A stretch of 11,778 nt of DNA from Planctomycetota bacterium. Lineage in GTDB: Bacteria > Planctomycetota > Phycisphaerae > WQYP01. The position numbers were made by a program, and so were the translations under genes. Shown piece after piece: positions 1 through 7,133 of the stretch. Each line of letters begins with the position of its first letter. Positions within the stretch are counted from its first letter, which is position 1. Below the pieces are notes generated by a model. That model was given only the letters and a program-made list of their open reading frames with translations, had not been told where the DNA came from and ran no database searches. The DNA lies in assembly GCA_021828935.1 (NCBI GenBank), contig JAJZCU010000026.1:1-11778 (forward strand), given 5' to 3'.

Positions 1-108
1 AAAAGTAACATCGCCAGATCCTGGCGCGCCGGCAAGACAGGCAGCTATGACACCGTGATGCTGCCGGCGCAGAATATCACGGACAGAAAACAAGATCAGG
101 GTTTTTAG
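1..108 (+). CDS. Possible C-terminal tail of an upstream gene, unidentified
   Basis: Frame 1 is open from the first base to a TAG at 106-108, giving 35 residues that would be the end of a protein starting outside the window. The visible residues include a W-R-A-G-K-T-G-S-Y-D stretch followed by hydrophobic V-M-L-P and a polar tail ending D-Q-G-F. I do not recognise the family. The tail could belong to a carbohydrate-active enzyme, given the neighbours, but nothing in it proves that. The other two plus-strand frames close within about 57 bases. A run this short can stay open by chance in GC-rich DNA, so the call is weak. The gene would converge with the binding-protein gene that ends at 186. 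Confidence 0.35.
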   Translation, partial: KSNIARSWRAGKTGSYDTVMLPAQNITDRKQDQGF

Positions 109-185
109 CCTACGCTTCGCCGGTTTGCGTGATGGCGGTCTTTCACCGGTGCGCGGCCGGGGGCCCAAAGGCCGGCGAATACCGG

Positions 186-1247
186 TTAAAAATGATACTT
201 CCCGATGTTTTTCTTGTTAAACACCATCAGTGGGCCCAGCAGCACCTGGTGGCCGACGATTTTCTTGATGCCCAGCGGTCCGGCGTTGAACGTTTTCTGA
301 CCCGGCTTGAGTTTGCCGCTGGCCAGGGCCTCGGCCACGCGGATGGTCAGGGCGCCCAGGGCGTGGGTGTTCCATAAAATGACAGATTTTACTGTGCCGT
401 TCAGCACGTAGGCCCGCATGTCGTCGGGCGTGGAAAGGCCGGTGATCTGCACTTTGCCGGATTGGCCCGCCTGTTTGATGGCCTCCGCGGCGCCGGGGAA
501 GGCGGCGGAGCTTACGGCAATAATGCCCTTTAGATTTGGGTACGCCTGCAGCAGATGCTGCGTGATTTGAAAGGCGCGGCGCTGGTCATCGTGCGAAGGC
601 TGGATGGAAACCAATTTCAGGCCGGGATATTTTTTCAGCCGAATTTTAATAAAGTGAATCCAGGCGTTCTGATTGGCGGCGGTCAACGTGGCGGTGATGA
701 TGGCGATGGGGCCTTTGGGGTGTGGGCCGATGTCTTTGGCCAGGGTGTCCATCAGGGTGTAGCCGATGCGCCGGGCGCTGGCCTGGTTCACAAAGTATTG
801 CCGCGTGCCGGGCAGGCCGTCGGCGTCCCAGGTGATCACATGCACGCCTTTTTTCAGGGCGCGTTTCATGGCCGGGGCCAGCACATCGGGGTCATTGGGT
901 GAAACGGCGATGACGTTCACGCCCTGCAGGGTCCACTTGTGAATCATGGCGGCGGCCTTGGTGGCGGCGCCATGCACGGGTCCATCATAAATTAATTTTA
1001 CGTCGCCGAGTTGTTTGGCGGCGGCGCGTGCGCCGGCCGCACAGGAGGTAAAGTAAGGAATGTCTTTTTCCTTGGGCAGCAGGCAAATGGTGTACATTTT
1101 CTTGCCGGACGCGGCGCTGGACGTGGCGTTGTTACTTTTGCTGCAACCGGCGATGGCCAGCGTGCCGGCCAGGGCCGCGGACGCCAAGAGCATCAATCCA
1201 GCGCGGCAGGAAGGGCGAATGTTCGAGGGCACAAAAAAGTTATTCAT
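186..1247 (-). CDS. rhaS: Sugar ABC transporter substrate-binding lipoprotein, RhaS/LsrB family
   Basis: This 353-residue protein captures a sugar outside the membrane and delivers it to the permeases encoded upstream. It starts with a signal peptide: a basic R-P-S-C-R segment, a hydrophobic stretch at about 17-33, and a lipobox I-A-G-C with the lipidated Cys at 35. A Ser/Asn/Ala-rich linker follows. The rest is a periplasmic-binding-protein type 1 fold: L-L-P-K at 56-59, S-P-N-D-P at 116-120, I-T-W-D-A-D at 138-143, L-T-A-A-N-Q-N-A-W at 188-196, G-L-S-T-P at 270-274, and the family ending F-N-K-K-N-I-G-K-Y-H-F. These match the RhaS (rhamnose) and LsrB (autoinducer-2) group as I remember it. 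The A-A-N-Q-N-A-W, A-F-P-G-A-A-E-A and L-L-G-P segments favour RhaS. It is last in the operon. The start is supported by an AGGAG nine bases upstream. The family is secure; the ligand and hence the symbol are inferred. Confidence 0.9.
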   Translation of the reverse strand: MNNFFVPSNIRPSCRAGLMLLASAALAGTLAIAGCSKSNNATSSAASGKKMYTICLLPKEKDIPYFTSCAAGARAAAKQLGDVKLIYDGPVHGAATKAAAMIHKWTLQGVNVIAVSPNDPDVLAPAMKRALKKGVHVITWDADGLPGTRQYFVNQASARRIGYTLMDTLAKDIGPHPKGPIAIITATLTAANQNAWIHFIKIRLKKYPGLKLVSIQPSHDDQRRAFQITQHLLQAYPNLKGIIAVSSAAFPGAAEAIKQAGQSGKVQITGLSTPDDMRAYVLNGTVKSVILWNTHALGALTIRVAEALASGKLKPGQKTFNAGPLGIKKIVGHQVLLGPLMVFNKKNIGKYHF

Positions 1248-1256
1248 AAAACGTTT

Positions 1257-1261
1257 CTCCT
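1257..1261 (-). promoter_or_regulatory. Ribosome binding site of the binding-protein gene
   Basis: On the minus strand AGGAG lies nine bases upstream of the ATG at 1247. It overlaps the TAG stop (1262-1260) of the upstream permease gene, so ribosomes ending the permease sit on the start signal of the next gene. Such a strong site suits a binding protein made in excess over its permeases. Confidence 0.75.
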
Positions 1262-2294
1262 ATTGGGCGGTTTTGCCGGCCCGCAGCGCCACCTGCAGCA
1301 GCACGGAAGTTATCAGCAGTCCGCCGATGATAATCGAAATAAGGTTGTCGTTGTTCCATTGCCAACTGATAAATTCGCGTGTTTCGTAGATCAGCAGCAG
1401 GCCCATGATGACGCCCACGATATTTCCGCGCCCGCCGAAGATGCTCACGCCGCCGAACACCACTGCCGTGATCACTTTTAATTCCATCCCGTATCCCAAA
1501 TTTGCCCGGGCGGTGTCCACACGGGCCACGGCAAACAGCGCGGCCGCGCCCGCGGCCATGCCGGACAGGCTGTACAGAAACAGTTTCATTTTCGCGGTGG
1601 GAATGCCGCTGTACCGCGCGGCCATTTCATTATGGCCAATGGCGTAAAGGTAGCGGCCGAAGGGCGCCTTGGCCAGCACTATGGCGGTGTAAGCGGCGGC
1701 GGCAATAAACAGCCAGCCTTCCGGGCGCAGGCCCAGGATGTTGTGATGGGCAATGGCTTGAAAGCCCGGCGGAAATCCGGAAATACCGCGGCCCAGGCTG
1801 ATGCCTTCGGCCACGCCACGGAATGCCGCCAGCGTGGCCAGCGTAACAATAAGCGGATGCACCCGCACCCAGGCCACAAAAATACCGTTAAGAAATCCGC
1901 ACGCCAGACCCGTGGCAACGGCCGCCACGCAGGCCAGCCACAGCGGCGCCCCGTGCGTAAATGTTAATGCAAAGACCACCGCCGAAAGGCTCATGGTGGA
2001 ACCCACGGAAAGATCAATGCCACCGGTCAGGATGATCATCATCATGGGCAATGCCAGCAGGGCCACGTTCCACAGGCGATCGGAAAGCCCAATCTGCACG
2101 CCCGGGCGTAAGAACATCGGCGCCACGCTGCCGGCATAAGTTAGCAGACAGATAAGTAGAATCGCGAGTATGACTTCATGCCACCATGGGAAGCTGGCCA
2201 GGCGTTTAAGTGCGCCGGGCCCGGCAGCGGGCCCGGTGCCATGGTTTTTGTTGCCGGCGGGATGTAGTGCGTTCATGCCGTTGGTGGCGGTCAT
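1260..2294 (-). CDS. Sugar ABC transporter permease 2 (RbsC/LsrD/RhaQ-like)
   Basis: This is a 344-residue integral membrane protein of the BPD_transp_2 family, one half of the transport channel in the inner membrane. Family marks are G-G-I-D-L-S-V-G-S at 91-99, G-F-L-N-G at 133-137, H-P-L-I-V-T-L at 146-152, a cytoplasmic G-R-Y-L-Y-A-I-G loop, and F-G-G-V-S-I-F-G-G-R-G near the C-terminus. Several long hydrophobic segments lie between them. The reading frame is open 74 codons further upstream to another ATG at 2516, but that extension lies inside permease 1 and is Arg/Gly-rich and unlike a permease. The ATG at 2294 overlaps the stop of permease 1 as ATGA and has GGAGGG six bases upstream, so it is the better start. 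The N-terminal 30 residues are a polar, Gly/Pro-rich tail. It probably pairs with permease 1 as a heterodimer. Confidence 0.92.
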   Translation of the reverse strand: MTATNGMNALHPAGNKNHGTGPAAGPGALKRLASFPWWHEVILAILLICLLTYAGSVAPMFLRPGVQIGLSDRLWNVALLALPMMMIILTGGIDLSVGSTMSLSAVVFALTFTHGAPLWLACVAAVATGLACGFLNGIFVAWVRVHPLIVTLATLAAFRGVAEGISLGRGISGFPPGFQAIAHHNILGLRPEGWLFIAAAAYTAIVLAKAPFGRYLYAIGHNEMAARYSGIPTAKMKLFLYSLSGMAAGAAALFAVARVDTARANLGYGMELKVITAVVFGGVSIFGGRGNIVGVIMGLLLIYETREFISWQWNNDNLISIIIGGLLITSVLLQVALRAGKTAQ

Positions 2295-3322
2295 GCGTGT
2301 CCCTCCCCGCCCAGCCGCCGCGATGCCAGATGATCCACCAGCACGGCGGCCAAAATCAGTGCGCCCTGAATGGCATGTTCCCAATAAATGGCGTGTTGGC
2401 CCAGTTTCAGGAAGATCAAAACGCCGCGGACCAGGCCCAGCAGGCACACGCCCAGCAAGGCGCCGGGAATGGTTCCGCGGCCACCGCTGATCGATGCTCC
2501 GCCCACCACCACGCATGTGACCACCGCCAGGGCCAGGCTCTGCCCCGTGCCCGGTTCGATGACGCTAAGTTGAGTGGCGGTGACCAAGGTGGCAATTCCC
2601 ACTAAAAATCCGCTGAGCGTGAACACAAAAATTTTGGTCCAGACGATTGAAACGCCCGCCAGCCGCGCCGCGTGCGGGTTGCTGCCCACGGCAAAGATGC
2701 GGCGGCCCAGCGCCGTGCGCCACGCCAGGAACATGGCGCAAAGCGCCACAACGGCGGTGGTCCAAAGGCTGATGGGTATTGTTAGAAATGTGCCGGAGCC
2801 CCAGAAGCGCAGCGCCGGCGGAACATCGGTGACGTATTGCCCATGCATGAGCATATTGGTCACCGCGGGCAGGGCGGTGTACATGCCCAGCGTCACAATA
2901 ATTGACGGGATGCCCGCCACGGCCACCAATATGCCATTAAGAAAGCCCACGGCAATGCCGGCCAGCAGCGTCAGCATGATCACCAGCCACACGGGCATGT
3001 TGGCGTGGGTGGGGGACGCCAGCAAGCCCAGCATGGCGGCCAGCAGACTCATCAGCCCGCCGACGGAAATATCAATTTCGCCTGTGGCAATCACCAGCAG
3101 CATGCCGCAGGAGACGATGGCCTCCGGCACGAATGATACCAGCGTGTCCTGCACATTGCCGGGGGAAAAGAAGGCCGGATTGGCCAATCCGGTGAACAGC
3201 ACAATGGCGGCGACCAGCACCAGCAGGCCATATTCACGGCGCTGCGCCAGCACGGCCAATGCGCCGGTGAAGCGGCGCCGCGGGTGGTCCGATGGATGTA
3301 CAGGCGTGGCAGCAATGCTCAT
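2291..3322 (-). CDS. Sugar ABC transporter permease 1 (RbsC/LsrC/RhaP-like)
   Basis: This is a 343-residue membrane permease of the BPD_transp_2 family and the partner of permease 2. Visible family marks are G-E-I-D-I-S-V-G-G at 81-89, G-F-L-N-G at 126-130, P-S-I-I-V-T-L-G at 139-146, G-R-R-I-F-A-V-G-S-N-P from 206, and V-G-G-A-S-I-S-G-G-R-G-T from about 273. Multiple hydrophobic spans run from residue 32 onward. The N-terminus is short and basic (R-R-R-F), as expected for the cytoplasmic side. Its ATG overlaps the ATPase stop as ATGA, and GAGG lies seven bases upstream at 3330-3333. Its own stop overlaps the next start in the same way. Length and motifs are normal for the family. The two permeases differ clearly in sequence, as in LsrC/LsrD and RhaP/RhaQ systems. 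Confidence 0.92.
   Translation of the reverse strand: MSIAATPVHPSDHPRRRFTGALAVLAQRREYGLLVLVAAIVLFTGLANPAFFSPGNVQDTLVSFVPEAIVSCGMLLVIATGEIDISVGGLMSLLAAMLGLLASPTHANMPVWLVIMLTLLAGIAVGFLNGILVAVAGIPSIIVTLGMYTALPAVTNMLMHGQYVTDVPPALRFWGSGTFLTIPISLWTTAVVALCAMFLAWRTALGRRIFAVGSNPHAARLAGVSIVWTKIFVFTLSGFLVGIATLVTATQLSVIEPGTGQSLALAVVTCVVVGGASISGGRGTIPGALLGVCLLGLVRGVLIFLKLGQHAIYWEHAIQGALILAAVLVDHLASRRLGGEGHA
2301..2306 (-). promoter_or_regulatory. Ribosome binding site deciding the permease 2 start
   Basis: Minus-strand GGAGGG sits six bases before the ATG at 2294. With the ATGA overlap it settles the start of permease 2 and rules out the longer upstream start. It lies inside the last codons of permease 1, which fits translational coupling of the two channel subunits. 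Confidence 0.75.
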
Positions 3323-4899
3323 ACTATTTCCTCGCCCGGCGAATCCGTGATGATGTTCGTAGCAGGGTCAACCTGTGGGGCATCTGGCATGGCCATTTTA
3401 AGAACGTCTTCCTGCGTGGCGCCCGCCGCGGGAAGTTCGCCTGAAATGCGACCCTGGCGCATGACCAATATGCGGTCGCTAAGCGAAAGCACTTCCGGAA
3501 GGTCCGAAGAGATCATCAGCACGGCCATGCCGTCGGCGGCGAGGCGGCGGATAAGTTGGTAAATTTCAGCCTTGGCGCCCACATCCACGCCGCGCGTGGG
3601 TTCATCTAAAATTAACAATTTCGGCGTGCGGGCCAGCCACTTGCCCAGCACCAGCTTCTGTTGATTGCCGCCGGAAAGCGAGCGGGCCGGCAGCGTGACG
3701 GCCGCGGTTTTCACCGAAAGGTCTTTGACCATGCGGGCGGCCAGGGCCCGTTCTTTTTTCTTCCGCGTGATGCCCCATGGAGAAACGCTTTTCAACGCCG
3801 CCATGGAAAGATTTTGTTCCACGGTCATGGGCAGCACCAGCCCGGCATGTTGGCGGTCTTCGGGCGCCAACGCCATGCCGCGCCGCATGGCCTGGCGCAC
3901 CGACCCGTGCGGCAATGGGGCGCCCATAAATTCCACGTCGCCGCTGTCCGGTTTTATTAATCCGAAGATGCTCTTGGCGACATCGGAGCGGCCCGCGCCG
4001 ATGAGTCCGGCCATGCCAACAATTTCGCCAGCGCCCACGGTAAGTGAAATATCTTCATAAAACCCGGCCTTGGTAAGGCCCCGCACCGCAAGCACGGGGC
4101 CCGTTGAGGCGTGGCGCCGGCCGGGCGCTTCCGCCTGGGCCAGTTCGCGGCCCACCATGAGGCGGATGAGTTGCGGCTGGTCAATGTCGGCGCGGGCAAA
4201 AGTTCCAACCATGGCGCCGTTACGCAGCACGCTGATGCGGTCAGAGAGGGCGAAAATTTCATCCATGCGGTGGCTGACATACAGAATGGCCACGCCGCGC
4301 TGCCGCAGTTGCCGCACCATGCGGAACAGCGTGGCCGTTTCCCGTTCAGAGAGCGACGCGGTGGGCTCGTCCATAATCAACACGCGGCACTGCTGGGAAA
4401 GGGCCCGCGCGATGCCCACCATTTGCTGTTGCGCCACGGACATGCCGCCCACGCTGCGGCGCAGTTCCAGCGGCTCCCCCAGCGATTCCAACAGCGCCGC
4501 GGATTCACGCAGCATTCGGCGGCGGTCCAAATACAGCCCGGCCAGGCGGCGCGGTTCCCGGCCCATGAAAATGTTGTCAGGAATGTCCAGGTGGGGAAAG
4601 GCCACCAATTCCTGGTGAATCACGCCGATTCCAGCCGCCTCAGACGCCCGCACTCCGCTGAATGCAGTGGGTCTTCCGTTGATAAAAATTTCGCCGCGGT
4701 CCGGTTTGATGGAACCGCCCAGGGTCTTGATCAGCGTACTTTTTCCCGCCCCATTTTCGCCGCACAATGAATGGATCTCCCCGGCAAACAGGTCCAAATT
4801 CACGCCGGAAAGCGCATGCACGCCGCCATAGGACTTCGCAATGCCGACCAGCCGAATCAGCGGCTGCCCCGCGGGCGCATCTTTCGTTATTTCAGTCAT
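3319..4899 (-). CDS. Sugar ABC transporter ATPase with two cassettes (RbsA/LsrA/RhaT-like)
   Basis: This 526-residue cytoplasmic protein powers sugar uptake and carries two ABC domains in one chain. Cassette 1 has Walker A G-E-N-G-A-G-K-S at 47-54, a weak signature M-S-V-A-Q-Q-Q at 153-159, Walker B with D177/E178, and switch H210. Cassette 2 has a degenerate Walker A G-L-I-G-A-G-R-S at 298-305 (Lys replaced by Arg), a full signature L-S-G-G-N-Q-Q-K at 408-415, Walker B D432/E433, and no switch His (I-S-S-D). This asymmetry is normal for the RbsA family, where only one composite ATP site is fully active. It is the first gene of the four-gene operon. No good Shine-Dalgarno lies before the ATG at 4899. 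The frame stays open some way upstream with no better ATG. The last roughly 20 residues (after D-A-P-Q-V) look like a variable tail. Confidence 0.94.
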   Translation of the reverse strand: MTEITKDAPAGQPLIRLVGIAKSYGGVHALSGVNLDLFAGEIHSLCGENGAGKSTLIKTLGGSIKPDRGEIFINGRPTAFSGVRASEAAGIGVIHQELVAFPHLDIPDNIFMGREPRRLAGLYLDRRRMLRESAALLESLGEPLELRRSVGGMSVAQQQMVGIARALSQQCRVLIMDEPTASLSERETATLFRMVRQLRQRGVAILYVSHRMDEIFALSDRISVLRNGAMVGTFARADIDQPQLIRLMVGRELAQAEAPGRRHASTGPVLAVRGLTKAGFYEDISLTVGAGEIVGMAGLIGAGRSDVAKSIFGLIKPDSGDVEFMGAPLPHGSVRQAMRRGMALAPEDRQHAGLVLPMTVEQNLSMAALKSVSPWGITRKKKERALAARMVKDLSVKTAAVTLPARSLSGGNQQKLVLGKWLARTPKLLILDEPTRGVDVGAKAEIYQLIRRLAADGMAVLMISSDLPEVLSLSDRILVMRQGRISGELPAAGATQEDVLKMAMPDAPQVDPATNIITDSPGEEIV

Positions 4900-4983
4900 G
4901 GATTGCCAACATCCGGGCTGCGGTAAAAACGGCGGCGGCGCAACGCGTCAAGCCACCTGACAGTGCTGGCGACGCGGAAGCGC

Positions 4984-5012
4984 ATTATGCGCTCAGTCGG
5001 GCTGGGCTTCAA
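4984..5012 (-). promoter_or_regulatory. Candidate sigma70-like promoter of the ABC operon
   Basis: On the minus strand TTGAAG (5012-5007) and CATAAT (4989-4984) are separated by exactly 17 bases, matching the consensus at four of six and five of six positions. Transcription would start near 4977, leaving a leader of about 78 bases before the ATPase ATG. The site was found by eye in a divergent intergenic region, so it is plausible but untested. Confidence 0.45.
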
Positions 5013-5030
5013 TCTACGATGGCTGAAATG

Positions 5031-5043
5031 GCACACATTGTGC
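5031..5043. promoter_or_regulatory. Small inverted repeat upstream of the ABC promoter, possible operator
   Basis: GCACA-CAT-TGTGC is a perfect 5+3+5 inverted repeat between the divergent ABC and kinase genes. It is centred about 60 bases upstream of the predicted ABC transcription start, a usual place for an activator. Arms of five bases arise often by chance, so this is only a candidate. The rest of 4900-5164 is GC-rich, includes another small hairpin CCGGC-TGC-GCCGG at 5123-5135, and holds no gene that I can support. Confidence 0.2.
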
Positions 5044-5164
5044 GCACCAAGAAACAAAGCCGGCGCCGGGTGTGTGCTGTGGGCCGTTTGCCCGCGGGCG
5101 CCATGGGCGGGCCATTTGTCCGCCGGCTGCGCCGGAAGAAATGCGTCATTGAAGCGACTGTGTT

Positions 5165-7111
5165 ATGGCTGAAAAAGATAAATCTTGCCACGTCCTGTTG
5201 CTGGAAAATGACGATGTAGCCGGGCTTATTCTGGAGCAGTTGGAGAAGTCAGACATCTCGTGCCGTTTTCAGCGCGTGGATTCACGCGAAGAATTTCAGG
5301 CGGCGCTGCGGAAACAGCCTCCGGATTTAATTATGGCGGATTTCGCCTTTCCCGGCTTGCCGGCCGAAGAAGCGCTGCAAATGGCGCGCGAAAACATGCC
5401 CGACGTGCCATTTATTTGCATATCCAGCGTGTCCGGCGAAGAGCACGCAGTGGACATGCTGCACCGCGGCGCCACTGATTACGTGGTGAAACAACGGTTG
5501 GGGCGGCTGATTCCGGCCGTGGAAAGGGCGCTGCGTGAACGCACCGAACACCAGGCCCGCGCCCAGGCGGAGGGGGCTTTGAACATCAGCGAGGAACGGT
5601 ATCGGGCACTGGTCCATAGCGTCCGGGATTATGCAATTATTTTGCTCGATCTTGACGGAATCGTTTTAAGCTGGAACCAGGGGGCTGCGGAAATTTTTGG
5701 ATACTCTGAACACGAGATGATCGGCCGCGATTTTTCCATCCTCTTCACGCCCGAAGACCGCAGCCGACAAGTGCCCCAATATGAAATAAGCCACGCCAGG
5801 ACGCATGGGCAAAGCGGCGACGACCGGTGGATGCAACGGCGCGACGGCGTCCGCATTTATGCCAGCGGGGCCGTTACCGCCCAGCGCGATCAACCTGGGA
5901 ACGTGATCAGCTTTTCGAAGGTGTTGCGCGACCTGACCCAATGGAGAAACACTGAGGCGGCGCTGCGGCAGGCCAAGGAGGAGGCGGAAAAACTTAACAA
6001 ATCAAAAGACCATTTTCTGGCGGTGCTTTCCCACGAATTGCGCACGCCGTTGTCGCCCGTGCTCATGTCGGTCCAGTTGCTCGCGACAGACCCCAGTTTG
6101 CCCGAGCCAGTAACAGAGGCGCTGCAGGTCATTCGGCGCAACGTTGAATTGGAAGCGCGGCTCATTGACGACCTGCTGGACATCACGCGCATTTCACGCA
6201 ACAAGCTGCAGTTGAATCTTGCCGAAACGGACCTGCACACCGCCGTGCGCAGCGTGCTGGAAATATGCGCCAGCGACGTCTCGGGCAAGCGGCACGGGCT
6301 TCACATGCATTTAAATGCCAAGGAATCAAGGGTGCTTGCCGATCCGGCGCGGCTGCAACAAATCCTGTGGAATCTTGTGAAGAATGCCGTAAAATTCACC
6401 CCGATGGGCGGAGCGATCACGGTCAGTACGCGAAATAACCATGGGGCAATCGAGGTGCTGGTGGAAGATACCGGCGTGGGCATTGCGCCGGATGTCATGC
6501 CCCGCATTTTCAACGCTTTCGAACAGGGCGAGGAGTCGATCACGCGCCGCTATGGCGGCCTGGGGCTGGGCTTGTCCATCGCGCATGCCTTGACCGTGAT
6601 GCATGGCGGGCAACTGACCGTGCGCAGTGAAGGCGTGGACCACGGCTCAACGTTCACTTTCAGCATGAAGGCGCTGGCCAACGAAAGCCAAGGCGCAGCG
6701 GCCACGCCGGATTTGGCGCCCTACCCGCCGCGGTTGCTGCGCGTCTTGTTTGTGGAGGACCACGCCGATACGGCGCAGGTGATGACCCGGGTTCTGGGCC
6801 GGTTTGGATACGATGTGAAGCTGGCCGGCACGGTAAAAGACGCCCTGCGCCTGGCCGAGCAGGAGCGCTTTGATATTCTGATAAGCGATATCGGACTGCC
6901 CGACGGCACCGGCCTGGACATTATTCACGCCCTGGACCCGAAAATTCCGGCGGTGGCGCTCACGGGCTTCGGCATGGATCAGGACATCCAGCGCAGCCAC
7001 GACGCAGGATTTCAGGAACATCTCACCAAGCCGGTGAACATTGAAAAACTGCAAGCTGTGCTGCGTTCGCTGACGCGGGATGCCCGGCGCGCCGCGAAGC
7101 CGAAACCGTAG
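5165..7111 (+). CDS. Hybrid sensor histidine kinase, REC-PAS-HisKA-HATPase-REC
   Basis: This 648-residue signalling protein has no membrane segment or signal peptide, so it should be cytoplasmic. Domains in order are: an N-terminal receiver at about 8-125 (acidic E14, phospho-acceptor D59, conserved K109); a PAS domain at about 140-260; a HisKA dimerisation domain with S-H-E-L-R-T-P and acceptor H290; an HATPase domain with N407 in the N-box, D-T-G-V-G at 435-439 and G-G-L-G-L-G from 464; and a C-terminal receiver at about 524-640 (E531/D532, acceptor D575, T621-K622-P623). All catalytic residues are present. The front receiver suggests it takes a phosphoryl group from, or is gated by, another kinase. 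The rear receiver suggests phosphorelay output. No DNA-binding partner is encoded nearby. It is divergent from the ABC operon, which it might control, but that is inference. No clear ribosome binding site precedes the ATG at 5165. The family call is firm; the signal is unknown. Confidence 0.95.
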   Translation: MAEKDKSCHVLLLENDDVAGLILEQLEKSDISCRFQRVDSREEFQAALRKQPPDLIMADFAFPGLPAEEALQMARENMPDVPFICISSVSGEEHAVDMLHRGATDYVVKQRLGRLIPAVERALRERTEHQARAQAEGALNISEERYRALVHSVRDYAIILLDLDGIVLSWNQGAAEIFGYSEHEMIGRDFSILFTPEDRSRQVPQYEISHARTHGQSGDDRWMQRRDGVRIYASGAVTAQRDQPGNVISFSKVLRDLTQWRNTEAALRQAKEEAEKLNKSKDHFLAVLSHELRTPLSPVLMSVQLLATDPSLPEPVTEALQVIRRNVELEARLIDDLLDITRISRNKLQLNLAETDLHTAVRSVLEICASDVSGKRHGLHMHLNAKESRVLADPARLQQILWNLVKNAVKFTPMGGAITVSTRNNHGAIEVLVEDTGVGIAPDVMPRIFNAFEQGEESITRRYGGLGLGLSIAHALTVMHGGQLTVRSEGVDHGSTFTFSMKALANESQGAAATPDLAPYPPRLLRVLFVEDHADTAQVMTRVLGRFGYDVKLAGTVKDALRLAEQERFDILISDIGLPDGTGLDIIHALDPKIPAVALTGFGMDQDIQRSHDAGFQEHLTKPVNIEKLQAVLRSLTRDARRAAKPKP

Positions 7112-7133
7112 CCGGGACGGCCCGCGCTCCCCA

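Noticed and set aside
110..185. GC-rich repeats after the binding-protein stop as a terminator
   Set aside because: Only four-base CCGG arms pair near the stop, and no T run follows on the minus strand, so a rho-independent terminator is not supported.
298..305. Arg in place of Lys in the second Walker A of the ATPase as a defect
   Set aside because: The RbsA-type sugar ATPases normally have a degenerate second cassette, so this is a family trait and not a broken gene.
2295..2516. N-terminal extension of permease 2 to an ATG at 2516
   Set aside because: The extra 74 residues overlap permease 1, are Arg/Gly-rich, and are not like the family. The ATG at 2294 has an ATGA overlap and a well-placed GGAGGG.
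2574..3350. Plus-strand open frame of 258 codons opposite permease 1
   Set aside because: It is antisense to a permease with clear family motifs. The product is Ser/Thr/Met/Pro-rich without hydrophobic or domain pattern, as expected for the reverse of membrane-protein codons.
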